In this document: in pieces, positions 20,737 through 32,878 of the stretch
Layout: every line of letters begins with the position of its first letter
Numbering within the stretch: the first letter of the stretch is position 1
Assembly: GCA_012221805.1 (NCBI GenBank)
Contig: CP015195.1
Coordinates: 310,001 to 374,000, forward strand
Length of the DNA stretch: 64,000 bases
DNA from: Pasteurellaceae bacterium RH1A
Lineage (GTDB): Bacteria; Pseudomonadota; Gammaproteobacteria; Enterobacterales; Pasteurellaceae
Direction of reading: 5' to 3'
Notes under the pieces: model-generated
Told to the model about the DNA's origin: nothing
The model's input: only the letters and a program-made list of their open reading frames with translations
Database searches by the model: none
Position numbers and translations under genes: made by a program

Positions 20737-23700
20737 ATGACAGTACATGTTTTCCCAGGTTCGCCTGCCCTTTCCTCCTTCCGTATCAACCAACTTCTAC
20801 AAAAATTCCAAGCCAACCAGCTCCCAGTCCAATCCGTCTATGCCCAATATGTGCATTTTGTGGAGCTAAACGCACCGCTTGCAACTGATGAAGAAACCAA
20901 ACTCAAAGAACTCCTCCACTACGGCCCAACCCTGGCCGAACACGAGGCCAAGGGCGAAACCTTTATCGTCATTCCTCGTTTAGGCACGATTTCTTCTTGG
21001 TCATCCAAGGCAACAGACATTGCCCATAACTGTGGCCTCAACCAAGTGGCACGGATTGAACGTGGTTTGGCTTATTACTTTGAATTTGAGCGTGCTTTAG
21101 ATGAAAAAGAGACCGAAAAACTGACCGCTCTTTTACACGACCGTATGATGGAAACCGTGATTCGCAGTGAAGATGAAGCTCAAGCCCTCTTCCGCCATCA
21201 AGAGCCAAAACCATTCACCACGGTGGATATTTTGGGCGGTGGCAGAAAAGCCTTGGAAGACGCCAACGTTAATTTGGGCTTGGCCTTAGCAGAAGATGAA
21301 ATTGATTATTTGGTGGAAAACTTTACTGCCCTTGGGCGTAATCCGAACGACATTGAGCTTTATATGTTCGCCCAAGCCAACTCGGAACACTGCCGCCACA
21401 AGATCTTCAATGCGGACTGGGTGATTGACGGCGAGAAACAGGAAAAATCTTTGTTCAAAATGATCAAAAACACCTTTGAGCAAACCCCTGACTATGTGCT
21501 GTCTGCCTATAAGGACAACGCGGCGGTAATGGAAGGCTCCAAAGTCGGCCGTTTCTTTGCCGATCAGGACGGTCAATACCGCTACCACCAAGAAGACGCG
21601 CATATTTTAATGAAGGTGGAAACCCATAACCACCCAACCGCCATTTCCCCTTTCCCAGGCGCATCAACGGGTTCAGGCGGTGAAATCCGTGACGAAGGGG
21701 CGACAGGCCGTGGGGCCAAGCCAAAGGCTGGCTTGGTCGGTTTCTCTGTGTCTAACTTGCTGGTGCCAAACTTTGAACAGCCTTGGGAAAATCCGCTTTC
21801 AAAACCAAACCGCATTGCATCTGCCCTAGACATTATGATCGAAGCCCCACTGGGCGGTGCTGCCTTTAATAATGAATTTGGCCGCCCGGCACTCTTGGGC
21901 TATTTCCGTACCTATGAAGAAAAAGTAAATAGCTTTAACGGAGAAGAAGTGCGTGGCTACCATAAACCGATTATGTTGGCTGGCGGTATCGGCAACATTC
22001 GGGCTGAACATGTGCAAAAGGGCGAAATCCCTGTTGGAGCCAAGTTAATCGTGCTCGGTGGCCCGGCGATGAATATCGGTTTGGGCGGCGGTGCGGCATC
22101 GTCAATGGACAGCGGTAAGTCCAAGGAAGATTTGGATTTTGCGTCTGTTCAGCGTGAAAACCCAGAAATGGAGCGTCGCTGTCAAGAAGTCATCGACCGC
22201 TGCTGGCAGTTGGGTGACGACAACCCGATTCTCTTTATTCACGATGTCGGCGCTGGTGGCCTATCCAACGCGATGCCTGAATTGGTGCACGACGGCGACC
22301 GTGGCGGTAAGTTCGACCTGCGTTCTATTCTTTGTGATGAGAAGGGAATGTCACCGCTGGAAATCTGGTGTAACGAATCGCAAGAGCGTTATGTGCTGGC
22401 GGTTGCCCCTGAAAAATTGGAGCTTTTCACCGCCCTTTGTCAGCGTGAACGTGCCCCATTTGCGGTAATTGGTGAAGCGACTGCAGAGAAACATCTCACC
22501 CTGCACGACAGCCATTTCGACAATAATCCGATTGATTTGCCGATGAATGTGCTACTGGGCAAAACCCCGAAAATGACCCGTAACGTGGTGCAAAAAAGCG
22601 TGCAAAATCCACCGCTTGTACAAGATGATATTCAACTTAAAGAAGCCCTACACCGTGTGCTCCGCTTACCAGTCGTAGCCGAAAAAACCTTCCTGATTAC
22701 CATTGGCGACCGTTCGGTAACGGGAATGGTAGCCCGTGATCAGATGGTCGGCCCGTGGCAGATCCCTGTATCAGACGTAGCCGTCACCACCGCTTCACTC
22801 GACAGCTACCACGGCGAAGCAATGGCAATGGGCGAACGTGCCCCAGTGGCTCTCCTAGACTTCGGTGCGTCCGCACGCCTTGCCGTTGCCGAAGCTATTA
22901 CCAATATTGCCGCCACCAATATCGGCGACATCAAACGGATTAAACTCTCTGCCAACTGGATGTCGGCGGCAGGCCACGGCGGTGAAGATGCCGGCTTGTA
23001 TGAAGCCGTCAAAGCCGTGGGTGAAGAACTCTGCCCGGCACTAGGCTTAACTATTCCAGTGGGCAAGGACTCAATGTCGATGAAAACCACTTGGCAGGAA
23101 AACGGCGAACAAAAAGCCGTGACCGCCCCGCTTTCCTTGGTAATTTCCGCCTTTGCTCGCGTGGAAGATGTTCGCAAAACCGTCACCCCACAACTTCGCA
23201 CCGACAAGGGCCAATCTCGCCTATTGTTGATTGATTTAGGTGAAGGCAAAAATCGCTTAGGGGCGACCGCACTTGCTCAGGTTTACAAGCAACTGGGCGA
23301 CCAGCCTGCCGATGTGGTGAACGTACAAGCCCTGAAAGACTTCTATAATGCAATGCAAGCACTCGTAGCCGATAACAAACTGCTTGCCTACCACGACCGC
23401 TCAGATGGTGGTTTAATCGCCACCTTGGCAGAAATGGCCTTTGCTGGCAACTGTGGTGTGGATGTGGATATTTCCGCTCTCGGCGACAAGGACTTGGCTG
23501 TACTCTTTAACGAAGAATTGGGTGCGGTGATTCAAGTTGCCGACAGCGAGCTTAACGCCGTGCGTGATGTACTCAAAGCCCACAACCTTCTCCATTTAAC
23601 CAAAGAGCTAGGAGCAGTAACGGCAGACGACCGCTTTGAAATCAGCCGTGGCAGCCGCAAGCTACTCAGCGAAAAACGCTCTGAACTGCGTGGTATTTGG

Positions 23701-24630
23701 GCGGAACTGACCCACCAAATGCAACGCCTGCGTGACAACCCAGAATGTGCCGATCAAGAGTTCGCCACCAAAAAAGACAAGGAAAACAAGGGCTTATCTG
23801 CCTTCCTAACCTACGATGTAAATGAAGACATCACCGCCCCTTACATCAACAAGGGCGTGAAACCGAAAGTCGCCGTCCTGCGTGAACAAGGGGTAAACAG
23901 CCACGTGGAAATGGCCGCCGCCTTCGACCGTGCCGGCTTTGCTGCGGTGGACGTGCATATGAGCGACCTAATGGCAGGCCGTTACAATCTCAAGGACTTT
24001 AATGCGCTTGCTGCCTGTGGCGGTTTCTCCTACGGAGATGTGCTAGGAGCTGCGGGCGGCTGGGCCAAATCGGTTTTGTTTAACCCAGAATTGCGTAATC
24101 AATTCAGCCAATTCTTTGCCAACCCGAATACACTGGCACTTGGCGTGTGTAACGGCTGCCAATTTATCTCCAACCTTGCCGAGATTGTCCCAGGTACAGA
24201 AAACTGGCCACGCTTTGTGCGTAACAAGTCTGAACGCTTTGAGGCTCGTGCGGCCATGGTCAAAATCAAGGACACCAACTCCCTCTGGTTCCAAGGTATG
24301 GCAGGCTCCCATATGCCAATCGCTGTTTCCCACGGCGAAGGCCAGGTGGAATTTAAATCCGCCGATCAACTGGCTGGCTTAAAAGCCCAAAACTTAATTG
24401 TGGGGCAGTACATCGACAGTCACTTAAATGTGACTGAGCAATATCCAGCTAACCCAAATGGATCGGTGGATGGGATTACCATTATCACCAACCTAGACGG
24501 ACGGATTACAGCCATGATGCCGCACCCTGAACGGGTCTTTCGTGCGGTGAGCAACTCTTGGTATCCTGAGGATTGGCAGGAAGATGGGGCTTGGGTGAGG
24601 ATCTTTAGGAATGCGAGGGTGAATTTTTAG
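20737..24630 (+). CDS. purL: Phosphoribosylformylglycinamidine synthase
   Basis: Fourth step of de novo purine synthesis: FGAR + glutamine + ATP to FGAM. 1297 aa, the long gamma-proteobacterial form carrying its own C-terminal glutaminase domain (nucleophile Cys in LGVCNGCQF, His in [10 protein letters not shown]). FGAM synthase signatures [31 protein letters not shown] (two parts) and [13 protein letters not shown] are present. An uptake signal is embedded in frame near 22590-22620. Monocistronic, PurR-controlled, followed by an intrinsic terminator. Confidence 0.98.
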   Translation: MTVHVFPGSPALSSFRINQLLQKFQANQLPVQSVYAQYVHFVELNAPLATDEETKLKELLHYGPTLAEHEAKGETFIVIPRLGTISSWSSKATDIAHNCGLNQVARIERGLAYYFEFERALDEKETEKLTALLHDRMMETVIRSEDEAQALFRHQEPKPFTTVDILGGGRKALEDANVNLGLALAEDEIDYLVENFTALGRNPNDIELYMFAQANSEHCRHKIFNADWVIDGEKQEKSLFKMIKNTFEQTPDYVLSAYKDNAAVMEGSKVGRFFADQDGQYRYHQEDAHILMKVETHNHPTAISPFPGASTGSGGEIRDEGATGRGAKPKAGLVGFSVSNLLVPNFEQPWENPLSKPNRIASALDIMIEAPLGGAAFNNEFGRPALLGYFRTYEEKVNSFNGEEVRGYHKPIMLAGGIGNIRAEHVQKGEIPVGAKLIVLGGPAMNIGLGGGAASSMDSGKSKEDLDFASVQRENPEMERRCQEVIDRCWQLGDDNPILFIHDVGAGGLSNAMPELVHDGDRGGKFDLRSILCDEKGMSPLEIWCNESQERYVLAVAPEKLELFTALCQRERAPFAVIGEATAEKHLTLHDSHFDNNPIDLPMNVLLGKTPKMTRNVVQKSVQNPPLVQDDIQLKEALHRVLRLPVVAEKTFLITIGDRSVTGMVARDQMVGPWQIPVSDVAVTTASLDSYHGEAMAMGERAPVALLDFGASARLAVAEAITNIAATNIGDIKRIKLSANWMSAAGHGGEDAGLYEAVKAVGEELCPALGLTIPVGKDSMSMKTTWQENGEQKAVTAPLSLVISAFARVEDVRKTVTPQLRTDKGQSRLLLIDLGEGKNRLGATALAQVYKQLGDQPADVVNVQALKDFYNAMQALVADNKLLAYHDRSDGGLIATLAEMAFAGNCGVDVDISALGDKDLAVLFNEELGAVIQVADSELNAVRDVLKAHNLLHLTKELGAVTADDRFEISRGSRKLLSEKRSELRGIWAELTHQMQRLRDNPECADQEFATKKDKENKGLSAFLTYDVNEDITAPYINKGVKPKVAVLREQGVNSHVEMAAAFDRAGFAAVDVHMSDLMAGRYNLKDFNALAACGGFSYGDVLGAAGGWAKSVLFNPELRNQFSQFFANPNTLALGVCNGCQFISNLAEIVPGTENWPRFVRNKSERFEARAAMVKIKDTNSLWFQGMAGSHMPIAVSHGEGQVEFKSADQLAGLKAQNLIVGQYIDSHLNVTEQYPANPNGSVDGITIITNLDGRITAMMPHPERVFRAVSNSWYPEDWQEDGAWVRIFRNARVNF

Positions 24631-24633
24631 TTT

Positions 24634-24649
24634 TGTGAGGTAGATCACA
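24634..24649. promoter_or_regulatory. Perfect CRP site after purL, upstream of the DUF262 gene
   Basis: TGTGAGGTAGATCACA: exact TGTGA-N6-TCACA. Its centre (24641.5) is 41.5 bp upstream of a position served by GACAAT at 24671-24676, the class II geometry. That hexamer also lies in the stem of the purL terminator, so promoter activity is uncertain. Confidence 0.6.
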
Positions 24650-24668
24650 GACAGGAATGATTAAAAGG

Positions 24669-24702
24669 CGGACAATAGGCGAGGGTTTATTGTTCGTTTT
24701 TT
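24669..24702 (+). terminator. Intrinsic terminator of purL
   Basis: CGGACAATA / TATTGTTCG (one G-U pair as RNA) with a 10-nt loop, followed by T6. Confidence 0.8.
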
Positions 24703-24769
24703 ATGAGCAATTCTGGTAAATTAAACAACTTTTTATATGAATGTCTATAATTTTAAAAAGGAGAATATA

Positions 24770-26506
24770 TTGTCTATTACAAACTTCAATACTGAAAATA
24801 ATTCTTTTAGCAAACTTATTTCAGATAGAGCCATTTTTAAAATACCAAAATTCCAACGTGATTATAGTTGGAGCAATACTGAATGGATAGAGCTATGGGA
24901 AGATATTGATACATTATTAAAAGAAGATGACTCTCACTACATGGGCTATCTAGTCTTACAAGCCGTAGGGAAAAATACCTTAAATGTTATTGATGGACAA
25001 CAAAGAATTACCACTTTATCATTGATAATTTTAGCAGCAATGAAAAGTCTAAAGAAACTAATAGATAAAGACATAGATAAAGATAATAATCAAACTAGGC
25101 TTAATGATATTAGAAATAGATTTATTGGATATCAAGACAATGTTACGTTAATAAACAAAAATAAATTAGAATTAAATAGAAATAATAACAGATATTACAA
25201 AGATTATATTGTTCCTATACTAGAGGAATTACCTAAAAGGAACTTTAATGAAAGCGAGCATTTATTAAGGAAAGCGTTTTTATTCTTTAATGATAAGATT
25301 GAGTCTGTCATCAAAGATAAAAATGACAAAGGGGCTGAAATTGCAAAATTAGTTGAAAACATAGTTGAAAATTTATTTTTTACAGTAATCACAGTAACAA
25401 ATGAATTAAATGCATATAAGGTTTTTGAAACATTAAACTCAAGGGGAGTAAAACTTTCTTCAACAGATTTATTAAAAAATTATTTATTTTCTATTGTTGA
25501 CACCCCTAACTCAGAAAATGCATCTTCTGAAGTTGAAGAGTTAGAAGAAAAATGGAATAGAATAGTAAATAGATTAGGAAATAATAACATATCTGATTAT
25601 CTAAGAGTATTTTGGCTAAGTAAATACGAATTCGTTAGATCTATGAATCTATTCAAAACTATTAGAGGAAAAATTAAATCTAGAGAGGATGCTTTTAGAC
25701 TTATTAATGACATGGATCAAAATCTAGACACGTACCTGCTATGTGTATCACCTGAACAGGAACAACATACAAGTAATAATGAACCAGAAATAAAAGCATC
25801 TAAACTACTAAAATTATTTAGGATAAAACAACATTATCCAATAATAATGGCTGCTAAAAGAAAGTTCACCGAAAAAGAATTCCAAAAGACAATAAATTAT
25901 TTATCTATCATAGCATTTAGATATACAGTTATTGGTAACCAACCACATGGTGATCCAGAAAAAATATATTTCTCTATAGCTCAAAAAATTGAGTATGGAG
26001 AACTTAAAAAGTCTATTAATATAGCTCAAGATCTGAAAGTTTATTATCTGTCAGATAAAAACTTCACTACATCATTTGAGAATAAGTTAATAAACACAAA
26101 AGATTCTAAGAATAATAAAATAGCAAGATACATTTATTCAGAAATTGAGGGTAAAATGGGTGGAAATAAATTAGATCCTGATGATAATTCCATAACCATA
26201 GAACATATTTTGCCTCAAAATCCTAATGATAGTTGGGGAAATATAAAAAGTAATGACAGGGAAAAATATACTTATCACATTGGAAATATGATTCTATTAG
26301 AGAAAAATCTTAATAAAGAAGCGGAAAATGATAGTTTTGAGAGAAAAATTGAAATTTTTAGAAAGAGTAAATTTAAGCAAGTTTCAGAACTAGTTATTTC
26401 ATTAGAGAATGATAAAAGGTCTTGGGATGGAAAAAGTATAGAAAAAAGAGCCAATGCACTATCAAAATATGCGGCTGATATATGGAAGATACAAGGTTTA
26501 GATTAA
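24770..26506 (+). CDS. DUF262 / DUF1524 protein (GmrSD-like nuclease)
   Basis: N-terminal DUF262 domain with IPKFQRDYSW and the NTPase-like DGQQRITTL motif, then FETLNSRGVKLSSTDLLKNY, and a C-terminal DUF1524 His-Me-finger nuclease part ITIEHILPQNPNDSWG plus HIGNMILLEKNLNKEA. This two-domain fusion is found in type IV restriction enzymes (GmrSD, BrxU) and in SspE. I chose TTG 24770, which has AAGGAG 6 nt upstream, over the ATG at 24737, which lacks an RBS. Coding DNA is far richer in A/T than its neighbours, indicating recent acquisition. No modification, Ssp, Dnd or BREX genes adjoin it. Confidence 0.85.
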   Translation: MSITNFNTENNSFSKLISDRAIFKIPKFQRDYSWSNTEWIELWEDIDTLLKEDDSHYMGYLVLQAVGKNTLNVIDGQQRITTLSLIILAAMKSLKKLIDKDIDKDNNQTRLNDIRNRFIGYQDNVTLINKNKLELNRNNNRYYKDYIVPILEELPKRNFNESEHLLRKAFLFFNDKIESVIKDKNDKGAEIAKLVENIVENLFFTVITVTNELNAYKVFETLNSRGVKLSSTDLLKNYLFSIVDTPNSENASSEVEELEEKWNRIVNRLGNNNISDYLRVFWLSKYEFVRSMNLFKTIRGKIKSREDAFRLINDMDQNLDTYLLCVSPEQEQHTSNNEPEIKASKLLKLFRIKQHYPIIMAAKRKFTEKEFQKTINYLSIIAFRYTVIGNQPHGDPEKIYFSIAQKIEYGELKKSINIAQDLKVYYLSDKNFTTSFENKLINTKDSKNNKIARYIYSEIEGKMGGNKLDPDDNSITIEHILPQNPNDSWGNIKSNDREKYTYHIGNMILLEKNLNKEAENDSFERKIEIFRKSKFKQVSELVISLENDKRSWDGKSIEKRANALSKYAADIWKIQGLD

Positions 26507-26532
26507 TAGATATCTATGTACCTATGGCCGCG

Positions 26533-26620
26533 AGTCTCCGATAGCGTCAGCGTCCTCACTGGATGATATATCATCAGGCACCAGCCAGGTGACTGATCAC
26601 AGGGCTGGCGCCATCAATGA
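26533..26620. repeat. Palindromic repeat family A, degenerate copy
   Basis: Contains GATAGCGTCAGCGTCC, GGCACCAGCCAGG and GGCTGGCGCCATCAATG, the same modules as the napF/napD copy but with mismatches and a 2-part structure. The gene-free stretch 26507-26844 otherwise holds only an uptake signal near 26694-26730. Confidence 0.7.
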
Positions 26621-26844
26621 CCATCAATGTTACGGTAAAACCTTATGATATATAAAGTATAAATCTAGATTCTCACCTCATTCTAACAAAACCCAAGCGG
26701 TCTAAATTTTCTCAAAATTTGCAAAAACTCCCTAAAACCAAACCGTTTGCCTGCCAATCTGTTGGCTAAAGAGAACTTGTTGAAGACTGAGAGCAAGCCC
26801 AAGACTATCTTACCAGCCCAGCCAACCCAATCTCCACATACACC

Positions 26845-26873
26845 TTGACAAATAATGCACGATCCTCTAAAAT
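26845..26873 (+). promoter_or_regulatory. str operon promoter
   Basis: TTGACA (26845-26850), 17-bp spacer, TAAAAT (26868-26873), about 65 bp before rpsL. A small CCTCTC/GAGAGG hairpin follows in the leader. Confidence 0.85.
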
Positions 26874-26923
26874 TTGCCGTCCTCTCTTTTTTGAGAGGCG
26901 ATTAACTTTTGTATTCTATTTAA

Positions 26924-27313
<390 letters not shown>

Positions 27314-27450
27314 TGGATCTCCGTTAAGTAAGGCCAAACGTCTAAATTAGTCAAAAAATTTAAACCATAAACTCCAGTCAAGATGTAGCAAAGCGCTACA
27401 AAAGATGAGTTTTGGATACCCTGAAGATTTAAAATACGGAGAAATTCCCA

Positions 27451-27921
27451 ATGCCACGTCGTCGTAGTGTTGAACCTCGCAAGATTCTTCCAGATCCGAA
27501 GTTCGGTTCAGAGTTACTTGCAAAATTTATTAATGTTTTAATGGTAGATGGTAAAAAATCTATCGCAGAATCAATCGTTTACAGTGCTTTAGAAACTTTA
27601 GCACAACGTACTGGCAAAGATGCTTTAGAAGCTTTCGATGCTGCGCTTGAAAATGTACGTCCAACTGTGGAAGTAAAATCACGCCGTGTGGGTGGCTCTA
27701 CTTACCAAGTGCCAGTTGAAGTGCGTCAAGTGCGTCGTAATGCCCTTGCAATGCGTTGGATCATCGAAGCTGCCCGCAAACGTGGTGACAAATCCATGGC
27801 CCTTCGTTTGGCTAACGAATTATCAGATGCCTCTGATAACAAAGGTTCAGCTGTTAAGAAACGTGAAGACGTTCACCGTATGGCTGAAGCGAATAAAGCA
27901 TTTGCTCACTATCGTTGGTAA
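27451..27921 (+). CDS. rpsG: 30S ribosomal protein S7
   Basis: 156 aa: [21 protein letters not shown].. to ..AHYRW. Primary 16S rRNA-binding protein. The 137-nt gap after rpsL is long for this operon and contains a GTAGC/GCTAC stem-loop; in E. coli S7 represses its operon by binding this intercistronic region, so the stem-loop may be the counterpart (inference). Confidence 0.99.
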   Translation: MPRRRSVEPRKILPDPKFGSELLAKFINVLMVDGKKSIAESIVYSALETLAQRTGKDALEAFDAALENVRPTVEVKSRRVGGSTYQVPVEVRQVRRNALAMRWIIEAARKRGDKSMALRLANELSDASDNKGSAVKKREDVHRMAEANKAFAHYRW

Positions 27922-28013
27922 TAAGCTTTTGATTTTAAAGGGCTTCATCTCAAAACTTGTGGTGAAGCCTTACCCTTATCTATACTCATATTAAATCCAA
28001 TAAGGTAATAATA

Positions 28014-30116
28014 ATGGCACGTACAACCCCTATTGAAAGATACCGTAACATCGGTATCAGTGCTCACATTGATGCTGGTAAAACAACCACTTCTGAGCGT
28101 ATCCTGTTCTATACAGGTGTGAGCCACAAAATCGGTGAAGTTCACGATGGTGCTGCGACAATGGACTGGATGGAACAGGAGCAAGAGCGTGGTATTACCA
28201 TCACTTCTGCTGCAACCACAGCCTTCTGGTCTGGTATGTCACAACAGTACCCACAACACCGTATCAACGTAATCGACACCCCAGGACACGTTGACTTTAC
28301 TATCGAAGTAGAACGTTCAATGCGTGTACTTGATGGTGCGGTAATGGTTTACTGTGCGGTAGGTGGTGTTCAACCACAATCTGAAACCGTATGGCGTCAA
28401 GCTAACAAATATGGTGTACCACGTATCGCGTTCGTTAATAAAATGGACCGTACAGGTGCTAACTTCCTTCGTGTTGTTGAGCAAATCAAAACTCGTTTAG
28501 GTGGTAACTCTGTTCCACTTCAACTTCCAATCGGTGCTGAAGAAAACTTCAAGGGCGTGGTTGACTTGGTGAAAATGAAAGCCATCAACTGGAACGAAGA
28601 AGACCAAGGTATGACCTTCACTTACGAAGATGTACCAGCTGAAATGTTAGAGCTTTGCGAAGAATGGCGTAACAACTTGGTTGAAGCGGCTGCGGAAGCC
28701 TCTGACGAGTTAATGGACAAATTCTTCTCTGGTGAAGAATTAACTGAAGAAGAAATCAAAACAGCTCTTCGTCAGCGTGTTCTAGCCGGTGAAATCATCC
28801 CTGTTTGCTGTGGTTCAGCCTTTAAAAACAAGGGTGTTCAAGCCATGCTTGATGCGGTAATTGATTACCTCCCAGCACCAACAGACATTCCAGCCATTAA
28901 AGGTATCAACGAAGACGAAACGGAAGGCGAGCGTCACGCAAACGATGATGAGCCGTTCTCAGCCCTTGCATTTAAAATTGCAACTGACCCGTTCGTGGGT
29001 AACTTAACCTTCTTCCGTGTGTACTCTGGTGTAATCAACTCTGGTGACACTGTTTACAACTCTGTGAAACAAAAACGTGAGCGTTTCGGCCGTATCGTAC
29101 AGATGCACGCCAACAAACGTGAAGAGATCAAAGAAGTTCGTGCAGGCGACATCGCCGCTGCAATCGGCCTAAAAGATGTGGGTACTGGTGATACCTTATG
29201 TGCCCAAGATGCACCAATCATCCTTGAGCGTATGGAATTCCCAGAGCCAGTAATCTCTGTAGCGGTTGAGCCAAAAACTAAGGCTGACCAAGAGAAAATG
29301 GGCTTGGCCCTTGGCCGTCTTGCTCAAGAAGACCCTTCATTCCGTGTTCACACTGATGAAGAGTCTGGTGAAACCATCATCTCAGGTATGGGTGAGTTAC
29401 ACTTAGACATCATCGTTGACCGTATGAAACGTGAGTTCAAAGTGGAAGCTAACATCGGTAAGCCACAAGTATCTTACCGTGAAACCATCCGCACCCGTGT
29501 TAATGATGTGGAAGGTAAACACGCAAAACAATCTGGTGGTCGTGGTCAATATGGTCACGTGGTGATCGACCTTTACCCATTAGATCCAGAAGGCCCAGGA
29601 TATGAATTCGTCAACGAAATCAAGGGTGGTGTTATCCCTGGTGAATACATCCCAGCCGTTGATAAGGGTATCCAAGAGCAACTTAAATCTGGTCCATTAG
29701 CGGGTTACCCAGTAGTAGATTTAGGCGTACGTTTACACTTCGGTTCATACCACGATGTGGACTCATCAGAATTGGCCTTTAAACTTGCTGCCTCTTTAGC
29801 CTTTAAAGCGGCCTTCGCAAAAGCCAGCCCAGTTCTTCTTGAGCCAATCATGAAGGTTGAAGTTGAAACTCCACCTGACTACGTGGGTGATGTAATTGGT
29901 GACTTAAGCCGTCGTCGTGCGATGGTAAACGGCCAAGAAGCCAACGAATTTGTTGTTAAGATCGATGCGGAAGTTCCACTTTCAGAAATGTTCGGTTATG
30001 CAACAGACCTTCGTTCACAAACCCAAGGTCGTGCGTCTTACTCAATGGAACCATTGAAATACGCAGAAGCACCAACTAACGTTGCAGCAGCAGTAATTGA
30101 AGCACGTAAAAAATAA
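28014..30116 (+). CDS. fusA: Elongation factor G
   Basis: Ribosomal translocase, 700 aa. G1 [10 protein letters not shown]2 RGITITSA, G3 DTPGHVDF, G4 NKMDR, and the domain IV segment GGRGQYGHV. The usual third gene of the str operon. Confidence 0.99.
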   Translation: MARTTPIERYRNIGISAHIDAGKTTTSERILFYTGVSHKIGEVHDGAATMDWMEQEQERGITITSAATTAFWSGMSQQYPQHRINVIDTPGHVDFTIEVERSMRVLDGAVMVYCAVGGVQPQSETVWRQANKYGVPRIAFVNKMDRTGANFLRVVEQIKTRLGGNSVPLQLPIGAEENFKGVVDLVKMKAINWNEEDQGMTFTYEDVPAEMLELCEEWRNNLVEAAAEASDELMDKFFSGEELTEEEIKTALRQRVLAGEIIPVCCGSAFKNKGVQAMLDAVIDYLPAPTDIPAIKGINEDETEGERHANDDEPFSALAFKIATDPFVGNLTFFRVYSGVINSGDTVYNSVKQKRERFGRIVQMHANKREEIKEVRAGDIAAAIGLKDVGTGDTLCAQDAPIILERMEFPEPVISVAVEPKTKADQEKMGLALGRLAQEDPSFRVHTDEESGETIISGMGELHLDIIVDRMKREFKVEANIGKPQVSYRETIRTRVNDVEGKHAKQSGGRGQYGHVVIDLYPLDPEGPGYEFVNEIKGGVIPGEYIPAVDKGIQEQLKSGPLAGYPVVDLGVRLHFGSYHDVDSSELAFKLAASLAFKAAFAKASPVLLEPIMKVEVETPPDYVGDVIGDLSRRRAMVNGQEANEFVVKIDAEVPLSEMFGYATDLRSQTQGRASYSMEPLKYAEAPTNVAAAVIEARKK

Positions 30117-30176
30117 TTTTTTTCAGCAAACCGCTCTATAAGCTCAGGCTTATAGAGCCTTTCATAGGAAAATTGA

Positions 30177-31364
<1,188 letters not shown>

Positions 31365-31391
31365 TTGATGGTCTAAGAGACAAACCAAAAG

Positions 31392-31418
31392 AAGGCAGAG
31401 AGAAATCTCTGCCTTTTT
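31392..31418 (+). terminator. Intrinsic terminator of the str operon
   Basis: Same AAGGCAGAGA-GAAA-TCTCTGCCTT hairpin plus T run as after tufB. Confidence 0.95.
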
Positions 31419-31428
31419 GTTTTTGGGG

Positions 31429-31520
31429 GCAAGCGGGTTGAAATTCTAAGAAGTTTGCAAAAAATCTGAAAAAATCTGCCCGCTTGTAGTAAAGCCTTAA
31501 CATCACTGTTAAGGCTTTTT
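31429..31520. repeat. Inverted uptake-signal pair followed by a second hairpin
   Basis: Uptake signals at 31429-31437 (forward core GCAAGCGGG) and ending 31487 (reverse core CCCGCTTGT), then AAAGCCTTAACA-TCAC-TGTTAAGGCTTTTT (31491-31520), a strong terminator-like hairpin that may serve as back-up stop for the str operon. Confidence 0.7.
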
Positions 31521-31526
31521 CATATC

Positions 31527-31613
31527 TTAAAACTTATAAGTAAATGTTCCCACAATATGGCCATAGCTGTGTGAGTTTACGCTGGTGCGGTAGGTTTTGC
31601 TGAAGAGATTACC
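31527..31613 (-). pseudogene. C-terminal remnant of a TonB-dependent outer-membrane receptor
   Basis: On the minus strand, about 28 codons read GNLFSKTYRTSVNSHSYG then HIVGTFTYKF and stop. NLF-x-K-x-Y followed by a terminal beta strand ending in aromatic Phe is the hallmark end of TonB-dependent receptors. Upstream of 31613 the frame is lost. The remaining gene-free DNA to 31854 holds no recognisable gene. Confidence 0.6.
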
Positions 31614-31691
31614 CGACTAGGCGCACAAACGGCCATTCCAACAAGGGCGGAAGTGGAGCAATTTCTACAAACCCACTAGCCCAATCTTCTT

Positions 31692-31719
31692 AGGTGGACG
31701 AATGCCACTCGTCCACCTT
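31692..31719. repeat. Short palindrome family C
   Basis: AGGTGGACGA / TCGTCCACCT arms around a short loop; no T run, so not an obvious terminator. Related in style to the inverted repeat at 37352-37444. Confidence 0.5.
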
Positions 31720-31854
31720 CCCTCTCCCACAACGCCTACCAGACCAAAATTGTAAAAAATTTGTTAATAAACCCTTGCCAGCCAAATAAAAATGCGCTAT
31801 AAGTGAATTATTATTCAAATTAACTGCAAGATTATGTGATTTAGGAGGGTGGAT

Positions 31855-32796
31855 ATGGCCTATCAGGTTTTTGTGGATGGTGCGGTGGGCACGACGGGGT
31901 TGCGGATTTATGAGCGTTTGAGCCAGCAGGCCGATATTGAGATCTTGAGCCTGGGTGAGGCGGATCGTAAGTCCCTGCCGGCCAGACTGGCCATGTTAGC
32001 GCAGGCGGATGTCAGCATTCTTTGTTTGCCTGATGAGGCCTCACGTGAGCTGGTGGCTCAAGCGCCAGCATTTGCAAAAATTTGCGATACATCCACCGCT
32101 TTCCGCACCCATCCTGACTGGGTTTATGGGCTTCCTGAACTGACGGGCCAGCGGGAAAAAGTCCAAGCGGCCAGCCGAGTTGCTGTGCCGGGCTGCCATG
32201 CCACGGGCTTTATTAGCCTCATTCGGCCCTTGATAGAGGCCGACGCCTTGCAGGCCGACTATTCCCTAGCTTGTCAGTCGCTGACCGGCTATTCAGGCGG
32301 CGGCAAGGCCATGATTGCGGATTATCAGGCTCCTGACAGGCCCCATTCCCTTTCCTCCCCCCGCCTTTATGGCCTGGGCTTGCAACATAAGCACCTGCCC
32401 GAAATGCAGGCCCTAACAGGCCTGGCTTCTCCTCCCATCTTTATGCCGGTGGTGGCCGATTATTACAGCGGCCTACTGGTGACGGTTCCCCTGCCTCTTG
32501 CGGCCTTGAAAGCCCCGTATGCTTCGGGCCAAGAGCTGGCTGGGCTTTTGCAAGATTATTATCAAAACAGCCCGCTTGTTAAGGTTCAGCCCTTAAATAG
32601 CCAGCCAGATGAGAAAATGCTGGCGGGCAACCGCTTGGCCAATCTGGATGGTTTAGATATTTTTGTCTTTAGCCAGGGTGATCAGATCTTATTGGCAGCC
32701 AGCCTAGATAACCTGGGCAAGGGGGCGTCAGGGGCAGCGGTGCAGTGTATGAATTTGATGTTGGGAAGGGATGAGGTGGCAGGGCTTAATCTCTAA
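31855..32796 (+). CDS. argC: N-acetyl-gamma-glutamyl-phosphate reductase, type 2
   Basis: NADPH-dependent third step of arginine synthesis. 313 aa, the short type 2 form: N-terminus YQVFVDGAVGTTGLRIYERL instead of the longer GASGYTGxEL type, catalytic Cys in VPGCHATGF. Start ATG 31855 has a perfect AGGAGG 7 nt upstream (a GTG two codons earlier overlaps the RBS spacing). First gene of argCJBD, separated from argJ by repeat family A. Type 2 ArgC is commonest in alpha-proteobacteria, hinting at transfer. Confidence 0.9.
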   Translation: MAYQVFVDGAVGTTGLRIYERLSQQADIEILSLGEADRKSLPARLAMLAQADVSILCLPDEASRELVAQAPAFAKICDTSTAFRTHPDWVYGLPELTGQREKVQAASRVAVPGCHATGFISLIRPLIEADALQADYSLACQSLTGYSGGGKAMIADYQAPDRPHSLSSPRLYGLGLQHKHLPEMQALTGLASPPIFMPVVADYYSGLLVTVPLPLAALKAPYASGQELAGLLQDYYQNSPLVKVQPLNSQPDEKMLAGNRLANLDGLDIFVFSQGDQILLAASLDNLGKGASGAAVQCMNLMLGRDEVAGLNL

Positions 32797-32800
32797 TAAA

Positions 32801-32865
32801 TGATGGCGCCAGCCTCTAGGCTGGTGCCTTGTGATATAAGCACCAGCCTGGAGGCTGGCGCTATC
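32801..32865. repeat. Palindromic repeat family A, copy between argC and argJ
   Basis: Arms 32801-32827 and 32840-32865, near-perfectly complementary, with internal GCCAGCCTCTAGGCTGG and CCAGCCTGGAGGCTGG palindromes. It begins 4 bp after the argC stop. Confidence 0.9.
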
Positions 32866-32878
32866 GTGAGGAAACACT

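Noticed and set aside
24737-24769. ATG start for the DUF262 gene
   Set aside because: No RBS before it, whereas the TTG 33 bp downstream has AAGGAG at the right distance; kept as an alternative only.
26507-26844. Small gene between the DUF262 gene and rpsL
   Set aside because: Only a degenerate repeat, an uptake signal and the str promoter; no ORF with RBS.
31575-31680. Plus-strand 34-codon stretch ending ITRLGAQTAIPTRAEVEQFL-QTH-stop
   Set aside because: Looks like a protein C-terminus, but overlaps the receptor remnant on the other strand, has no start or RBS and I could not assign a family; not listed as a gene.
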